From contig QXEO01002103.1 of NCBI GenBank assembly GCA_007115705.1, forward strand, positions 575,113-639,112: a stretch of DNA of 64,000 nucleotides, given 5' to 3'. A program made the translations under genes and the position numbers. The notes below the pieces were generated by a model. It was not told the origin of the DNA, searched no databases, and was given only the letters and a program-made list of their open reading frames with translations. Every line of letters begins with the position of its first letter. Positions within the stretch are counted from its first letter, which is position 1. Shown here one piece after another: positions 34,633 to 45,000 of this stretch. The stretch comes from Dactylis glomerata (taxonomy: Eukaryota; Streptophyta; Magnoliopsida; Poales; Poaceae).

Positions 34633-35595
34633 GTAGCCCCTGAGATTCTACCAGAATTGCAGATTCGGGTTAAATCTCTAATCTTTAAATCTTCGACTTG
34701 ATCAATTCTTCGACTTCTTCACATCTTCAAATCTTTGACTTGGTCTTTCGACTTATTTTCATGATAATATCTCGCAAGGGGTTTTGATGAGCAAGCCTGA
34801 CAACTCTGACGGATCAAGAGGTCAGTTAACTGCCGGAACAGATACTTGTCACCTACTTCAAATTCAATCCCCTTGGACTTGAATTCGGGATACCGGTCAA
34901 ACCCATTCTTTTGCCGCATTTAGGACTTACAAAGAATGAATCCCAGTTGTTCTCAGGGTACCCAGTGCGTCCACCGGGATTTTCTTCGCGTCGTTGACAC
35001 GGATACATACCAGCAGAGCGTATCCATGTGCATATACTAGGCCACACAGAACGGATCCCGGGGTCTTACCTTCGTGATAAATCACGGCATTCGAGTTTCG
35101 TTGCGATAACGCAACTCGAGAATCATATGTCGCAGTCTTTATTTGACTGATGCAATATCCAAAATCTTTTGAATTTATATTAACTTCTCATGAGTAGCTC
35201 CCGATGGGAGTAATTGCTCTATATTTCGTCGACTATGTAGTCGAAGTTTCATTGTTGTCGAAATGATGGCGACTCATACCGTATCGTAGCTTCTTCATCT
35301 TCATTGCTGCTTCTCTATTTTCTATCGGGTGCGCGCTCAACGCTCCCGATGGGAGTAGCCCCCGAGGCTATATCCGAGAAATTTTTCCCGGGTATAGGCT
35401 CAAAGGATATGAATTCTTCTTAGTACACTCATTACCTTTTCTTTTTCCCTTGAAGTCATAAGCCCCCGAGTCCAAGGCGAGGTTTCCCGTACTTTCTTTG
35501 ATATTCTTTTTATTATCGTCTGCTATGTGCAGAATTTAACTCTTTTGTAAATATTTTATGGGCCTTGTTTTCATGGAGGCCCGTTACTATGTGCT

Positions 35596-35603
35596 TATAA
35601 ATA
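35596..35603 (+). promoter_or_regulatory. TATA box of antisense gene
   Basis: TATAAATA lies 99 bp before the ATG at 35702, followed by a CT-rich leader containing ACCCTAAACAG and TCTAGGGTTT. This is the normal layout of a plant protein-gene promoter but is on the strand opposite to the retrotransposon's own genes. Confidence 0.6.
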
Positions 35604-35701
35604 AAGCACACTTGGCGAGGGTAAAAAACCCTAAACAGATTCCTCCTCCGCCGCATCATCTTCTTCTTCATCTAGGGTTTCTTTCCTGCCAACTTGCCTC
35701 C

Positions 35702-36274
35702 ATGGCTGATGCAGATGGGTCCTGTCTGAACCTCGGCTCCCCGACGGCGCCGCGGGGTCGCGGCCGCCCTCGTGGCAGCAAGAATAAGACAGCACCAGCT
35801 GCTGTAGGATCTTCCTCGTTCGCTCCAATGAAGCGGCGTCCCGGCCGTCCGGCCGGGAGTAAGAATAAACCAAAGGTGCCTCGCGCTATCCCAGGCCCAA
35901 GCGCACCTCCTGGTAACACTTCTCCTCCTTAGCCGAGGATATACTCATTTTTCTGTATTGCCGGCGCGCAGTGCCGTGAAATTCAACGGCTGCCGCTAAA
36001 GTTCACCAAGTTCATGGATGGGCGGGAGTTGCCTGAAGCAATTCTTCGTGAACACTCCGGGGGAGGAACTCCCTACGAGGTGGAAGTCTGGTATGATGGT
36101 GCTGGCGAACAATACTTCAAGGGCGGCTGGTCCCAGTTTGTGGATGATCACGACATCCAACGAGGTTTCTTCATGTCCTTCGACTATCATATTAGCACGT
36201 CGAAGTTTGATGTGAAGATCTTCGACTGTACCCAATGCCAGAAGGAGTACGAGGCTGAAGTGCACTTCCACTAG
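35702..36274 (+). CDS. Antisense AT-hook + B3-like DNA-binding protein gene carried by the retrotransposon
   Basis: Exon 1 (35702-35875) encodes MADADGSCLN... with two AT-hooks (GRGRPRGSKNK and RRPGRPAGSKNK). A likely 96-bp intron (35876-35971, AAG|GTGCC ... GCGCAG|TGC, pyrimidine-rich before the acceptor) leads to exon 2 (35972-36274). Exon 2 encodes CREIQRLPLKFTKFMDGREL, then YEVEVWYDGAGE, YFKGGWSQFVDDHDI and FDVKIFDCTQCQKEYEAE. This order is that of a plant B3 domain (LP..F......P..., GW..F...H.L..G, V.IFD...CEKEY). Together they give 158 residues. Without splicing, translation stops at 35932, leaving only the AT-hook part. Plant B3 domains and AT-hooks bind DNA, so the product could act in the nucleus. 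Location between integrase and 3' LTR on the opposite strand is where Tat-type elements carry antisense ORFs. The intron and the B3 assignment are inferences by eye. Confidence 0.65.
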
Positions 36275-36645
36275 AATCTCCTTTTCAAGTTGCCTTGTTG
36301 CCGTGCTAGCTGTATTGAATAATCGTATTTTGGTTTTTATGCTTGTATTTGTTAGACCATGGGAACAAATCGTTGTTCCGAGGTATGCTATATATATTAT
36401 CGGGTTCTTTTGAACCAATTATATTGTTTGAAGAATATCGGGTTGTCGCACAACCTAGTAGTATGTCTTTAAAGATCTCCATATTGTATTGAACTTTCTT
36501 TCGTACGACCCGAGGGTTAAAGCCCTCGAGTGGAAAAGTAAAATATTTGTACAATTTGTCGAGTTAACCCAAGGAACCCGACCTGTGGCCTCATGTTCTG
36601 GGTTCAGAGGGTCAACTCGAAGATACTGAAGTCACTAGATTTCTC

Positions 36646-37920
36646 TTATGCGTAAAAACGCCGTAGCTGCTCCGCATTCCACGGGTTGCTTTCATCTTTT
36701 CCCGTTTTTTTGTCTTGTAGCCGATAAGCTCCTCCTGGTATTACTTCTGTGATGATGTAAGGTCCCACCCAAGGGGACTCTAACTTGCCGTGGCTGTCCT
36801 GCTTGAGTCGTAAGACTAAATCTCCCACCACAAAGGATCGCGGACGAACTCGACTACTGTGGTAGTTCCGCAGGCTCTGTTGATATTGCGTGGCTCTTTC
36901 CAGTGCTTTATCTCTTGCTTCATCCAATGCATCGATGTTGTTTTGTAACGCTTCTGTTGAGGTTACTTTGTCGTATGCCGTCACTGTTGGAGCTTCGTGT
37001 GTAATCTCAACTGGAAGCACGGCTTCTGCGCCGTGGACCAGGAAAAAAGGAGTTTCTTGAGTAGCTGCGTTAGGCGTTGTTCTTAAACTCCAAAGAACGG
37101 AGGGCAGTTCATCTACCCAAGCGCTCTTGGCTTTCTCGAGAGGTGCTAAGAGCCTCTTTTTTATCCCGTTGCATATTAGGCCATTGGCTTTTTTGACTTG
37201 CCCGTTTGTCTTCGGATGTGCTACGGATGCAAACTTGAGTTTGATTCCCAAACCTTCGCAGTAATTCTTGAATTCCTTTGAAGTGAAGTTTGTCCCGTTG
37301 TCCGTGATGATGCTGTATGGTACACCGAAACGAAACACTATGGACGTAATGAAATTGATTGCTGCCGTCGAATCTTGAGTTGTTACCGGGGCCGCTTCCA
37401 CCCACTTGGTAAATTTGTCGACTGCCACTAGCATGTAAACATGCCTTGGCCAGGATTTGTGCAACTTCCCTACCATATCGAAGCCCCATTGTGCAAAGGG
37501 CCAGGACAATGGTATTGACTGTAACTCTGCTGCTGGCGCGTGTGGCCGAGACGCGAATCTTTGACAGGCTTCACACTTTCGAACTATATCTTTCGCGTCT
37601 TTGATGGCTGTTAGCCAATAGAATCCTGCTCGAAACGCTTTTGCCGCGATTGCCCTGCTGCTAGCATGATGGCCACATACTCCGGCGTGTATATCTTTTA
37701 ATATTACTTGTCCTTCTTGGGGCGTTACGCAACGCTGCAGAACGCCAGTTATGCTCTTTTTGTATAACTTCCCCTGCAACACGACAAATGCTTTCGATCG
37801 TCGAGTTATTCTTTTGGCTTCCACTGCGTCTTCTGGTAACTTCTTATTTATCATGTATGCGAGATATGGCTGCATCCAGGCTTCTTCTATCATCATGACT
37901 TCTTTATAAGTGCATAGAAA
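36646..37920 (-). pseudogene. Integrase with lost catalytic Glu, RNase H deleted upstream
   Basis: The domain starts abruptly at TYKEVMMIEEAWMQPYLAYM, which in relatives lies far downstream of RNase H. It has the HHCC zinc site (HAGVCGHH ... CEACQRF), then the catalytic core with AVDKFTKWVEA and SIITDNGTNF. At the position 36 residues after the second Asp, where the catalytic Glu belongs (NGQVERAN in relatives), this copy reads NGQVKKAN (codon 37192-37194 is AAA). This loses the third acidic residue of the DDE triad. The C-terminal part ends with the GPYIITEV..GGAYRL.D chromo-like/GPY module. Confidence 0.88.
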
Positions 37921-38746
37921 GGGAGTGCTTTCTCTCCCAATCGAGCAACAAAACGACTTAGAGCCGCGACGCGTCCTGCGAGTTTCTGTACGTCGTGTAG
38001 TTTCGTGGGTTTCCCCATTGTTAAAATTGCTTGGATCTTCTCTGGGTTCGCCTCTATTCCTCGTGCTGACACCAGGAACCCTAAAAGTTGTCCTGCCGAT
38101 ACGCCGAAGGAACACTTTGTCGGGTTAAGCTTAAGCTTGTACCTGCTCAGGTTGTCGAAGGTTTCTGCCAAGTCGCTGATTAGGGATTCCTCCTTTTTTG
38201 TAGTAATGACTACATCGTCAATATAGACTTGAATGTTGCGTCCTATTTGGCTCCCAAGGCAGTTTTGCATCATCCGTTGATAAGTTGCTCCTGCATTTTT
38301 TAGGCCGAAAGGCATTACTTGATAACAAAACACCCCATATGGTGTAATGAAAGCTGTCTTTTCTTCGTCTTCTTTTTTTACTTGATCTGGTTGTAACCAG
38401 AATATGCGTCCAGAAAGGAAAGCCTTGCACATCCCGCTATTGAATCAATTATCTGATCAATGCGGGGTAGAGGGAAGGGATCCTTTGGACAGTGCTTATT
38501 GAGAGATGTGTAATCGACACACACTCTTTGCACGTCTATGTTTTTCTTGGGTACGATGACTGGATTGGATACCCAACTCGAAGTTTTTATTTCTCTGATA
38601 AATCCGGTGTTTTCTAGCCTGTGCAATTCTGATGCTATCGCCTTCCTTTTGGGTTCATCAAATTGTCGCAATAGTTGCTTGACTGGCTTTGCTTTAGGAT
38701 CTACATTTAATGCGTGCTCGACGAGTTCCCTGGGAACCCCTGGCAT
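37893..38746 (-). pseudogene. Reverse transcriptase, frameshifted
   Basis: The first part (38746-38378) contains the TGFIREI, WVSNPVIVPKKN, CVDYTSLNKHCPKDPFPLPR and LDAYSGYNQIK blocks. The frame then shifts by one base (near 38381, a one-base loss after NQIK). The second part (to 37893) continues with ITPYGVFCYQVMPFGLKNA and the catalytic VYIDDVVI, ending ALPFYALIKKS. At that point the RNase H region expected next is missing and sequence jumps to the integrase region in another frame. Confidence 0.88.
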
Positions 38747-39064
38747 ATCTAAAGGACACCAGGCGAAGATTTCCCAGCGCTCACGGAGGAACTCGATGAG
38801 CGCGCTTTCCTATGAGGGATCCAGGTTTACCGCAATCGATGTTGTCTTGTTCGGGTCCGTAGGGTGAACCTGGATTTTCTTTGAGTCCTGAGTTGTGTCG
38901 AAAGCCTGATCTGGCAGGGATCGTCCAACGTCGGGTAGCACATTATGATCGGTTTCTCCGTTCAGCCTCTCATATTCTGCTGTCATGCCAAAAGTTTGCG
39001 CCATTCTATTGAATTCTTTATCGCAAGTGTTGGCTACTTCGAAGCTCCCTTGTACTGTAATCGT

Positions 39065-39601
39065 TCATTTGGGTCCTGGAATTTTTAGCGTTAGATACGC
39101 GTAGTGAGGTACTGTCATGAACTTTGCAAATGCTGGGTGCCCTAGAATTGCGTGGTACTGTGAGGGCCAGTCCATAACTTCAAATTCCAGCTTCTCCCTG
39201 TGATAGTTGCTGCTACTGCCGAAGCAGACGTCGAGTTCTATTTTCCCCATAGGGTAATTTGCGGCTCCTGGTACTATTCCATGGAAAGAACAATTTGTTG
39301 GCTTCAGGCTTGACAGTGAGATACACATTGCCTTCAGGGTTCTAGCATATATTAGGTTTATGCCACTTCCTGCATCCATGAATACTCTCCCGATGTCGTA
39401 CCCTCCTATTTGCGCCTTTAACACCATTAGCGAGTGGCCCGGCCTGAGAACTTTCCTTGGGTGGTCTGCTCTACTAAACTTAATTGGTTGATCTGACCAC
39501 CGCAAGTACTCTGTAGTGGCTGGTGGCGATGATATTGCTAGGTTTACTTGCCTGGATATGTTCTTTCGCTCGTTCTTTGACTTGGGCACCGGTTGAATCA
39601 T
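39065..39601 (-). CDS. Retrotransposon aspartic protease domain
   Basis: The 178 codons include the active-site motif VFMDAGSGINLIY (the D-S/T-G type aspartic site, here DAGSG) and the downstream hydrophobic flap/end YHAILGHPAFAKFM. The domain cuts the Gag-Pol polyprotein in active relatives. It is separated from the RT frame by stops. Confidence 0.8.
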   Translation of the reverse strand: MIQPVPKSKNERKNISRQVNLAISSPPATTEYLRWSDQPIKFSRADHPRKVLRPGHSLMVLKAQIGGYDIGRVFMDAGSGINLIYARTLKAMCISLSSLKPTNCSFHGIVPGAANYPMGKIELDVCFGSSSNYHREKLEFEVMDWPSQYHAILGHPAFAKFMTVPHYAYLTLKIPGPK

Positions 39602-39961
39602 TGCCGATATGTAAACTTTCGACTCTAGGTGCCTCGCTAGCCTTTGTACTTGATATCCTTAACTTGTGTATTTTTCTCCTTGCCATCCCCCTTGGCTTGA
39701 ACCCATGGCGCGTTGTAACCTTAGGAAAGTTCTACAATCCTTCATCTGGTGGTTTGAGACTCTCTTTCCATCAAGATACGCGTAGTGTATTCGACAAGGT
39801 CCATATAGCATGTCTTCGGCCGAAGGGCCGGAATATCTTGGTTTTTCTGCTCCTTTTGCTTGAAACTTCCTATTTTCATAACCTTCCTCTTCCTTTGCTT
39901 CGTATCCCGCGGCTACCTGATTTCGCCTTCCTTGGTTATCCCTGCTGCGGTGTCTTCTCCT

Positions 39962-40552
39962 CTATCTACTTGTTCTGTCGACTTCTGGTGAATGTCCTCT
40001 TTTGTTGTTATATGCGTCCTCTCCGTCAGCGAATCTGTTGGCTTCTTCCATTAACTCGGCTACTGTTGTTGGCCTTGTTCTTCCTATCTCCTCCACGAGG
40101 TCTGAGCGACGAAGGCCAGCCAAAAAAGCGTCTATTGCTCTTTCATCGGAGACGTCCTCTGCTGAGTTTTTGATTACACTCCATCGTTGTATATAAGAAC
40201 GTAGAGTTTCGCCTTTCCTTTGCACACACGCTTTGACTTCCTCCAGTGACGCTGGGCGCTTATATGTTGAGCGGAAATCTTTTACGAATTGGTTTTCGAG
40301 TTCTCCCCAGCTTCCGATGGATTCATTGGGTAAGGTATTTAACCAGGACCATGCTGCGCCAGTGAGGTGTAATTGCAAACTTTGCATTGCTGTCGCTTTT
40401 GTTCCCCCTAATATCTGTACTGCCTGCAGGTAATCTGCTAACCATAGGATAGGTTCTTGCGACCCATCATATTTTTGCTGGTCGTGCGGTAACTTGAATC
40501 CTTTGGGTACCCGCATTTTGCGAACCCTGCGGGTAAAGCACAACGCGCCCAT
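39962..40552 (-). CDS. Retrotransposon Gag (capsid) fragment
   Basis: The 196 codons include FKLPHDQQKYDGSQEP, LHLTGAAWSWLNTLP, FVKDFRSTYKRPAS and LRSYIQRWSVIKN. These correspond to the Retrotrans_gag capsid region of plant gypsy elements. The frame is open through the capsid but is cut from the protease by stops, so no full polyprotein is made from this copy. Confidence 0.8.
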   Translation of the reverse strand: MGALCFTRRVRKMRVPKGFKLPHDQQKYDGSQEPILWLADYLQAVQILGGTKATAMQSLQLHLTGAAWSWLNTLPNESIGSWGELENQFVKDFRSTYKRPASLEEVKACVQRKGETLRSYIQRWSVIKNSAEDVSDERAIDAFLAGLRRSDLVEEIGRTRPTTVAELMEEANRFADGEDAYNNKRGHSPEVDRTSR

Positions 40553-40795
40553 CTCTTTTTCGTCGTCCTCATAATTTTCTTCCCTCTAGGCGTGGCGTGA
40601 TTTATTTACTCGAGCCTGCACTATTATATTTCTTGCGTCCTCCTTCCTTTTTTGTCGCCTTTCTTCTTCTGATGACTCACTAGACTCGTTTTGTGTGATT
40701 TTGTGCTTGAACTTCTCCTTTCGCCTCTCCTTGTAGCTTGTCGACTTTGCCTCTAGACCTTTTCCCCTGATCTTGTCTTCTACTATCCCGAGGCT

Positions 40796-41689
40796 TCATA
40801 TTGCGGCTTGGTGCATGTCTTCCCGCGGATCTCCGGGTTCTGGACGCGTGGTTAATAGGTATGCCTGTGCTGCTATCAGCGCTGCTTCCGGTGTTTCTTG
40901 CACGAAGTCTTCTTCCTCCTCCTCTGGCTGTGGAGTAATACTTCTCGAGTACCTTGTACCTCTGTTGTGTTTTGGGTCTCCGCGCCTTTCCCTACTGTAC
41001 TCTGAATCATCACTATAACCATCCCAATACTCTTCCCTTGACATATTGTTATTATCTTGACTTCTCAAAAACATGTCTCTTTCCTCTCTTAGTTTCTTCT
41101 TATGCTGGTGTAATGCGTATTGATATCCCATTAGAACTTCTCTTCTTGAGCCTTTGGGTACTTCTGTGCCATGATTGATAGCTGACATGATCCTCCACTC
41201 TCCGGCTGAGACGTGAATTTTCTCCTTTTCCTTTTTGTTGCGCTCCCTTATCTTGTCGACTTGCTTGTCGACCCCTTCGTTTCCCTCGTTATTGTTTTCT
41301 TCTTCTGCTTTAGTGATAATGACGCATAACTGGTGTACTCTTTTGGAGACGCCACTACTTCCAGCGGCGAAGTCCCTTGTACTATTGTGCGTTTTAACCG
41401 CTTTTACTTCCGTGTCGGGTTTTTCCCGAATTTCGTCGCCTTCTGCGATTTGTGCTTCTCCTAAGCTGACCGGCGAGTTTACCTCGCTGGAAGAGCCTTC
41501 AGATGATTCCATCATTGCTACTGTCTCGGGCTCACTTGCCGACGGATCTGGCTTCGTCGAATCCGAGAGGCGGGTCGAACCCGAGGGTCCGATTAAGATG
41601 CTTAGACTTCCGATCGTCAACTCCATCTCTTGACTTTCGTCGATTCCTGCACTGCTGTTGGCTAAAAGCGAAAAAGCCGTCGAATTCAT
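40796..41689 (-). CDS. Retrotransposon N-terminal ORF before Gag
   Basis: This ORF of about 298 codons starts at the first ATG after the primer-binding site (MNSTAFSLLANSSAGI). It is acidic and charged in the middle (KAEEENNNEGNEG, RERNKKEKEKIH) and contains an EEEEEDF run near the end. No known domain is recognised. It is followed after a short gap by the Gag domain at 40552-39962. It could be the N-terminal part of Gag or the extra upstream ORF that Tat-type elements often carry. Confidence 0.6.
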   Translation of the reverse strand: MNSTAFSLLANSSAGIDESQEMELTIGSLSILIGPSGSTRLSDSTKPDPSASEPETVAMMESSEGSSSEVNSPVSLGEAQIAEGDEIREKPDTEVKAVKTHNSTRDFAAGSSGVSKRVHQLCVIITKAEEENNNEGNEGVDKQVDKIRERNKKEKEKIHVSAGEWRIMSAINHGTEVPKGSRREVLMGYQYALHQHKKKLREERDMFLRSQDNNNMSREEYWDGYSDDSEYSRERRGDPKHNRGTRYSRSITPQPEEEEEDFVQETPEAALIAAQAYLLTTRPEPGDPREDMHQAAI

Positions 41690-41707
41690 GATTCCAACGC
41701 CCAGAGT

Positions 41708-41725
41708 CCCCACGGCCGGCGCCAA
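41708..41725 (-). promoter_or_regulatory. Primer-binding site
   Basis: On the minus strand TTGGCGCCGGCCGTGGGG lies one base after the 5' LTR. TGGCGCC is the start of many gypsy primer-binding sites. The priming tRNA was not identified. Confidence 0.7.
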
Positions 41726-41726
41726 T

Positions 41727-42061
41727 TGATGAGGGTTAACTCGACAAATGTCCTAGATGAAGGACTTACGATCGGGGAGATAGGGCGTCAGATGAACTCG
41801 AAGGTAAAGTTAGTCGAAACAGGTGTATATCGAAAGTAAACTTGGGTGTTGAACCTTGCTTCCTTTCAATCTGGCCTACACCGTCCCCTCCTGGCCCCTA
41901 TATATAGGTGGCCAGGTCTCGAGGATCGGGTAGGGTCCGATACAGATTACAATATCAACATACGGTAAGAACTCGTATCTCGACTTTTATTACAATTGGG
42001 CCTAGCTTAACGGGCCTCAGGGGTACTCAACTAGCGGGCTCTATTAGCTATACCCTTGTCA
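41727..42061 (-). repeat. 5' LTR
   Basis: This 335-bp LTR reads on the minus strand from TGACAAGGGTATAGC to CCCTCATCA. It contains CCTATATATAGG, the likely TATA box of the element's promoter, and it directly borders the primer-binding site. Confidence 0.92.
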
Positions 42062-42066
42062 CTCAT

Positions 42067-45000
42067 CGTTCGGCAAGCCACCACCCGTGCTAACCCCGTC
42101 GCCGCCCAGCCGCCATATGGCAGGCCATCGTCGCCCGTGTTTGCCAGGCCACTGCCGGTTCACACCACCGCATCTTTACAGAGACCATGTCGGTCGACAT
42201 CCGGCGCGCGACGGTGCTCCACGTCGCCGTCCACCTCTGCAACATCCAAGATGCTTAATTTGTTGAATAATAGATATAACAATGGATCCAAATTAATATG
42301 AACTAAACTTAGTATACTCGACATGGTTATTCAGTAAGATAAATGAGTTGGAACATAGAAGGTTAGTTTGGGTAAAAAGATACAATGAACCATGGACATT
42401 TAAATTCTAAATATGAAATATGAGCCTCATGTTATTAAGAATGGGTCCTAAAGAGCTGCATTGGGATGACAAGACATATTATTTTGTATATTGTTACTTA
42501 TTGGCTTTTCCTTATGTTTACGGTTTTGTTTTTAGGCCAATCTATGTGTTTCCTCCTTTCAAAGCTATCTGTTGATATATAATCGCTTTTGTAGATAAGT
42601 GAGTATAGCCAGAAAGCTGCTCATTCTTTTACCGCCGCAACCATGATCATATTTCCCTTTGGGGCTCGGGATATGATACAATCAGCCACGACTGGTGCAT
42701 TTAGCAAGAAAATGATGCATAGCATGTTCAAGTGCATGTCAAAAGTTTTAGCCCTTAATTAGTTAACACATTGTTGTGTGTTGGCATGTTGGTGTTGCGT
42801 ACTCCATGGTTATATAAAGCAGATTCCTACTGTACAACTCTAGACGTGTCCCAAGGCATATAGAAAATCTCAGTACAATGAGGAAACATGCAGTTAAAGT
42901 GACAGCCCTATATTTACTTTTGGTAAACGACTAAAGGAAATTAGAAGATAATCGGTGAAATAAGCTAGCGCAATCAAACAAGATCCACTTTTGAAAACGT
43001 AGATAAGAATGACATACATGTTGATAGCAGATTAACCCAATTCATCTTCTATGGTTCTCTATTCACTGCAGCCACCTGTTGCCGTCCAGGTCCTCCTCAT
43101 CTTAATGCTCGATTCCTAGGATAAAAAAAGCAGTTCAGTCAAGCTAAAAGCAAAAGTCGGAATATTACAACTTATTAGTTTATTTTTTACTCTACAAGTG
43201 ATAATTAATACATATAGGTACAACAAGTGTAGATGCTGACGATATCCTACATCTACATGGTAACATGGAGCACTTCCTATCTAAATTGCTACAGTACGTA
43301 CATTTTTGGATGGCTACAGTAGATTTTTATATACCACTTAATTTGAGAATTTCCATTGCTACGCATAGAGTAAAAGTGAACGACTTAAAATTAATTGCAG
43401 GATAAGGATCATCTTCAGGAGGGCAACTTGAAAATTCTGCAGCTCATGGTTGCGGATTTTTGGAACTTAGGTTATATATGAAAGATAGTTTACTTGCAAA
43501 CATGATGAGCTTAGTTTAGATAGAAGAACCATGACCAGTGCTCTGTTCTCTACACTTTCTTAACCAATATGTTGAAGATTACCTTCTTCATTTCTGTTCT
43601 TGGTAATGTGTGATGTTTTGTATCAAAGTCTGCCCCTTCCAAATTCTATTTTTATATTGCTTCTTATTGTATCTGAGTAGATACTATATACCTACTGTGT
43701 CTGCGAGATTATTCTACTTAGAACTCCTCAAGTTTCATTTATCAATCGAATTACTAAAGGAAAACTACACTAGAATGAACAAGTTGAAAGTACGTTTAAT
43801 GGTGTTATAATTATTCTCTTTCTGTAACTTCTACTTTCTAGTTTCCTTAGTGTCATAATTTTAGTTCAACTATGTGCAAAACAGTTCAACTTCTATCAAT
43901 GGTGGACATGAATTGAATTTCTAAGGGACAATGCCAACGTGCGGCCACAAGTGCCCACGGTCGATTACGGCCAGGTGCCTGCAACTTATTTTCTTTGTCC
44001 TAATGGACGGTCGGGAGGAGGAGACTGACCTAGCCGCCGGTGATGAGGAAGAAGGGAGCACCGCCACCGACGCCGCCGCCACCTCTACATCATGTCCGCC
44101 CACATAGCCACCGCCGGCCAGACCCGGCAGCCACCGCCGCCGCCCGCCGCCAGTGGCGCTTCCACGCCTCGCCGCACGACTCTCTGAAAGCTTGGTCTCC
44201 GCCGGTCCGATCCCACCCCATGCCATCCCTCCATGGTCCTCCACCACCATATCATCTTCGTCGCCGACCCACCCCACCACCCGACCCTAACGTCATTGCT
44301 CGATGTCGCTCGCTTCATGCTGGCCGCTGACTTTTCCGCCGCGCTCCTTCCGGTCACCGGCGCCAGCTTGATTGGTGGGTGGTGGTGGAGGATTTGACCA
44401 TTATTTGGTGGAAGAAAGGGATCCGAGCGGCATAGGAGAATAAAGAGGAGATAGAGGAAAGGAAAAAAGAATGAGGAGATGCGCCCGAGGAGGGACCCGC
44501 AGGGTCTACGCGCGGCGTGGGTTGATCGTACCCAGCCAGGATCACCCGTATAAGACCCGTTTTGGTTTCCTATTGTTACATAGCGATAGATTCAATTTCA
44601 GATGCATGACACTTCACACTTTGCAGTAACTACTGTCATATCGATCCATTCTTGCTCAAGTAGTCCAATATTGTTTCCGTCTTTGATTCGTTGGTCCGAC
44701 AGATGATCGCAGATAATATTGACAGCATAAGCTTAAATGTTACTTCTCCTATTTATCACATTGTGTAATTTTTTGTCAGTCATTTACCGACTTTAATTTC
44801 ATAATAATTATTTTTCATGATAGTTCTTCTCCACCTATTAACATTGTGTGGACAACAATTCTTTAAATGTAGTTTTTTGGCAATATCTTCAATAGCAACT
44901 GCCTTCTTCCGCATTAGCTTTGTATTCTCTTACAATGACTTTGGGAAAAATGAATACTACTCGACTATTCAGAATTTCTTTTATTTAAGAAAAAACTGTT

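Larger units (their letters stand above)
34303..42061 (-). mobile_element. Complete but inactive Ty3/gypsy (Tat-like) LTR retrotransposon
   Basis: Both LTRs start TG and end CA. The 5-bp target duplication CTCAT is exact (34298-34302 and 42062-42066). On the minus strand the order is 5' LTR, primer-binding site, Gag region, protease, reverse transcriptase, integrase, then a non-pol region and the 3' LTR. Integrase after RT is the Ty3/gypsy order. The long space between integrase and the 3' LTR, holding an antisense gene, is typical of the Tat lineage. The copy is dead: the whole RNase H part is deleted, there is a frameshift in RT, several stops are present and the integrase catalytic glutamate is lost. 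The LTRs still match closely but differ by small indels (330 versus 335 bp). Confidence 0.93.

Noticed and set aside
38538..39600. Open frames on the + strand opposite the gypsy RT and protease
   Set aside because: They are mirror images of the real minus-strand domains; motifs such as YIDD and DAGSG are only readable on the minus strand.
31569..42061. One large element using the LTR at 31569-31898 as partner of the LTR at 41727-42061
   Set aside because: The LTR pair 34303-34632 / 41727-42061 has the exact CTCAT duplication, and the 31.5-kb LTR has its own adjacent primer-binding-site side, so it is a separate truncated copy.
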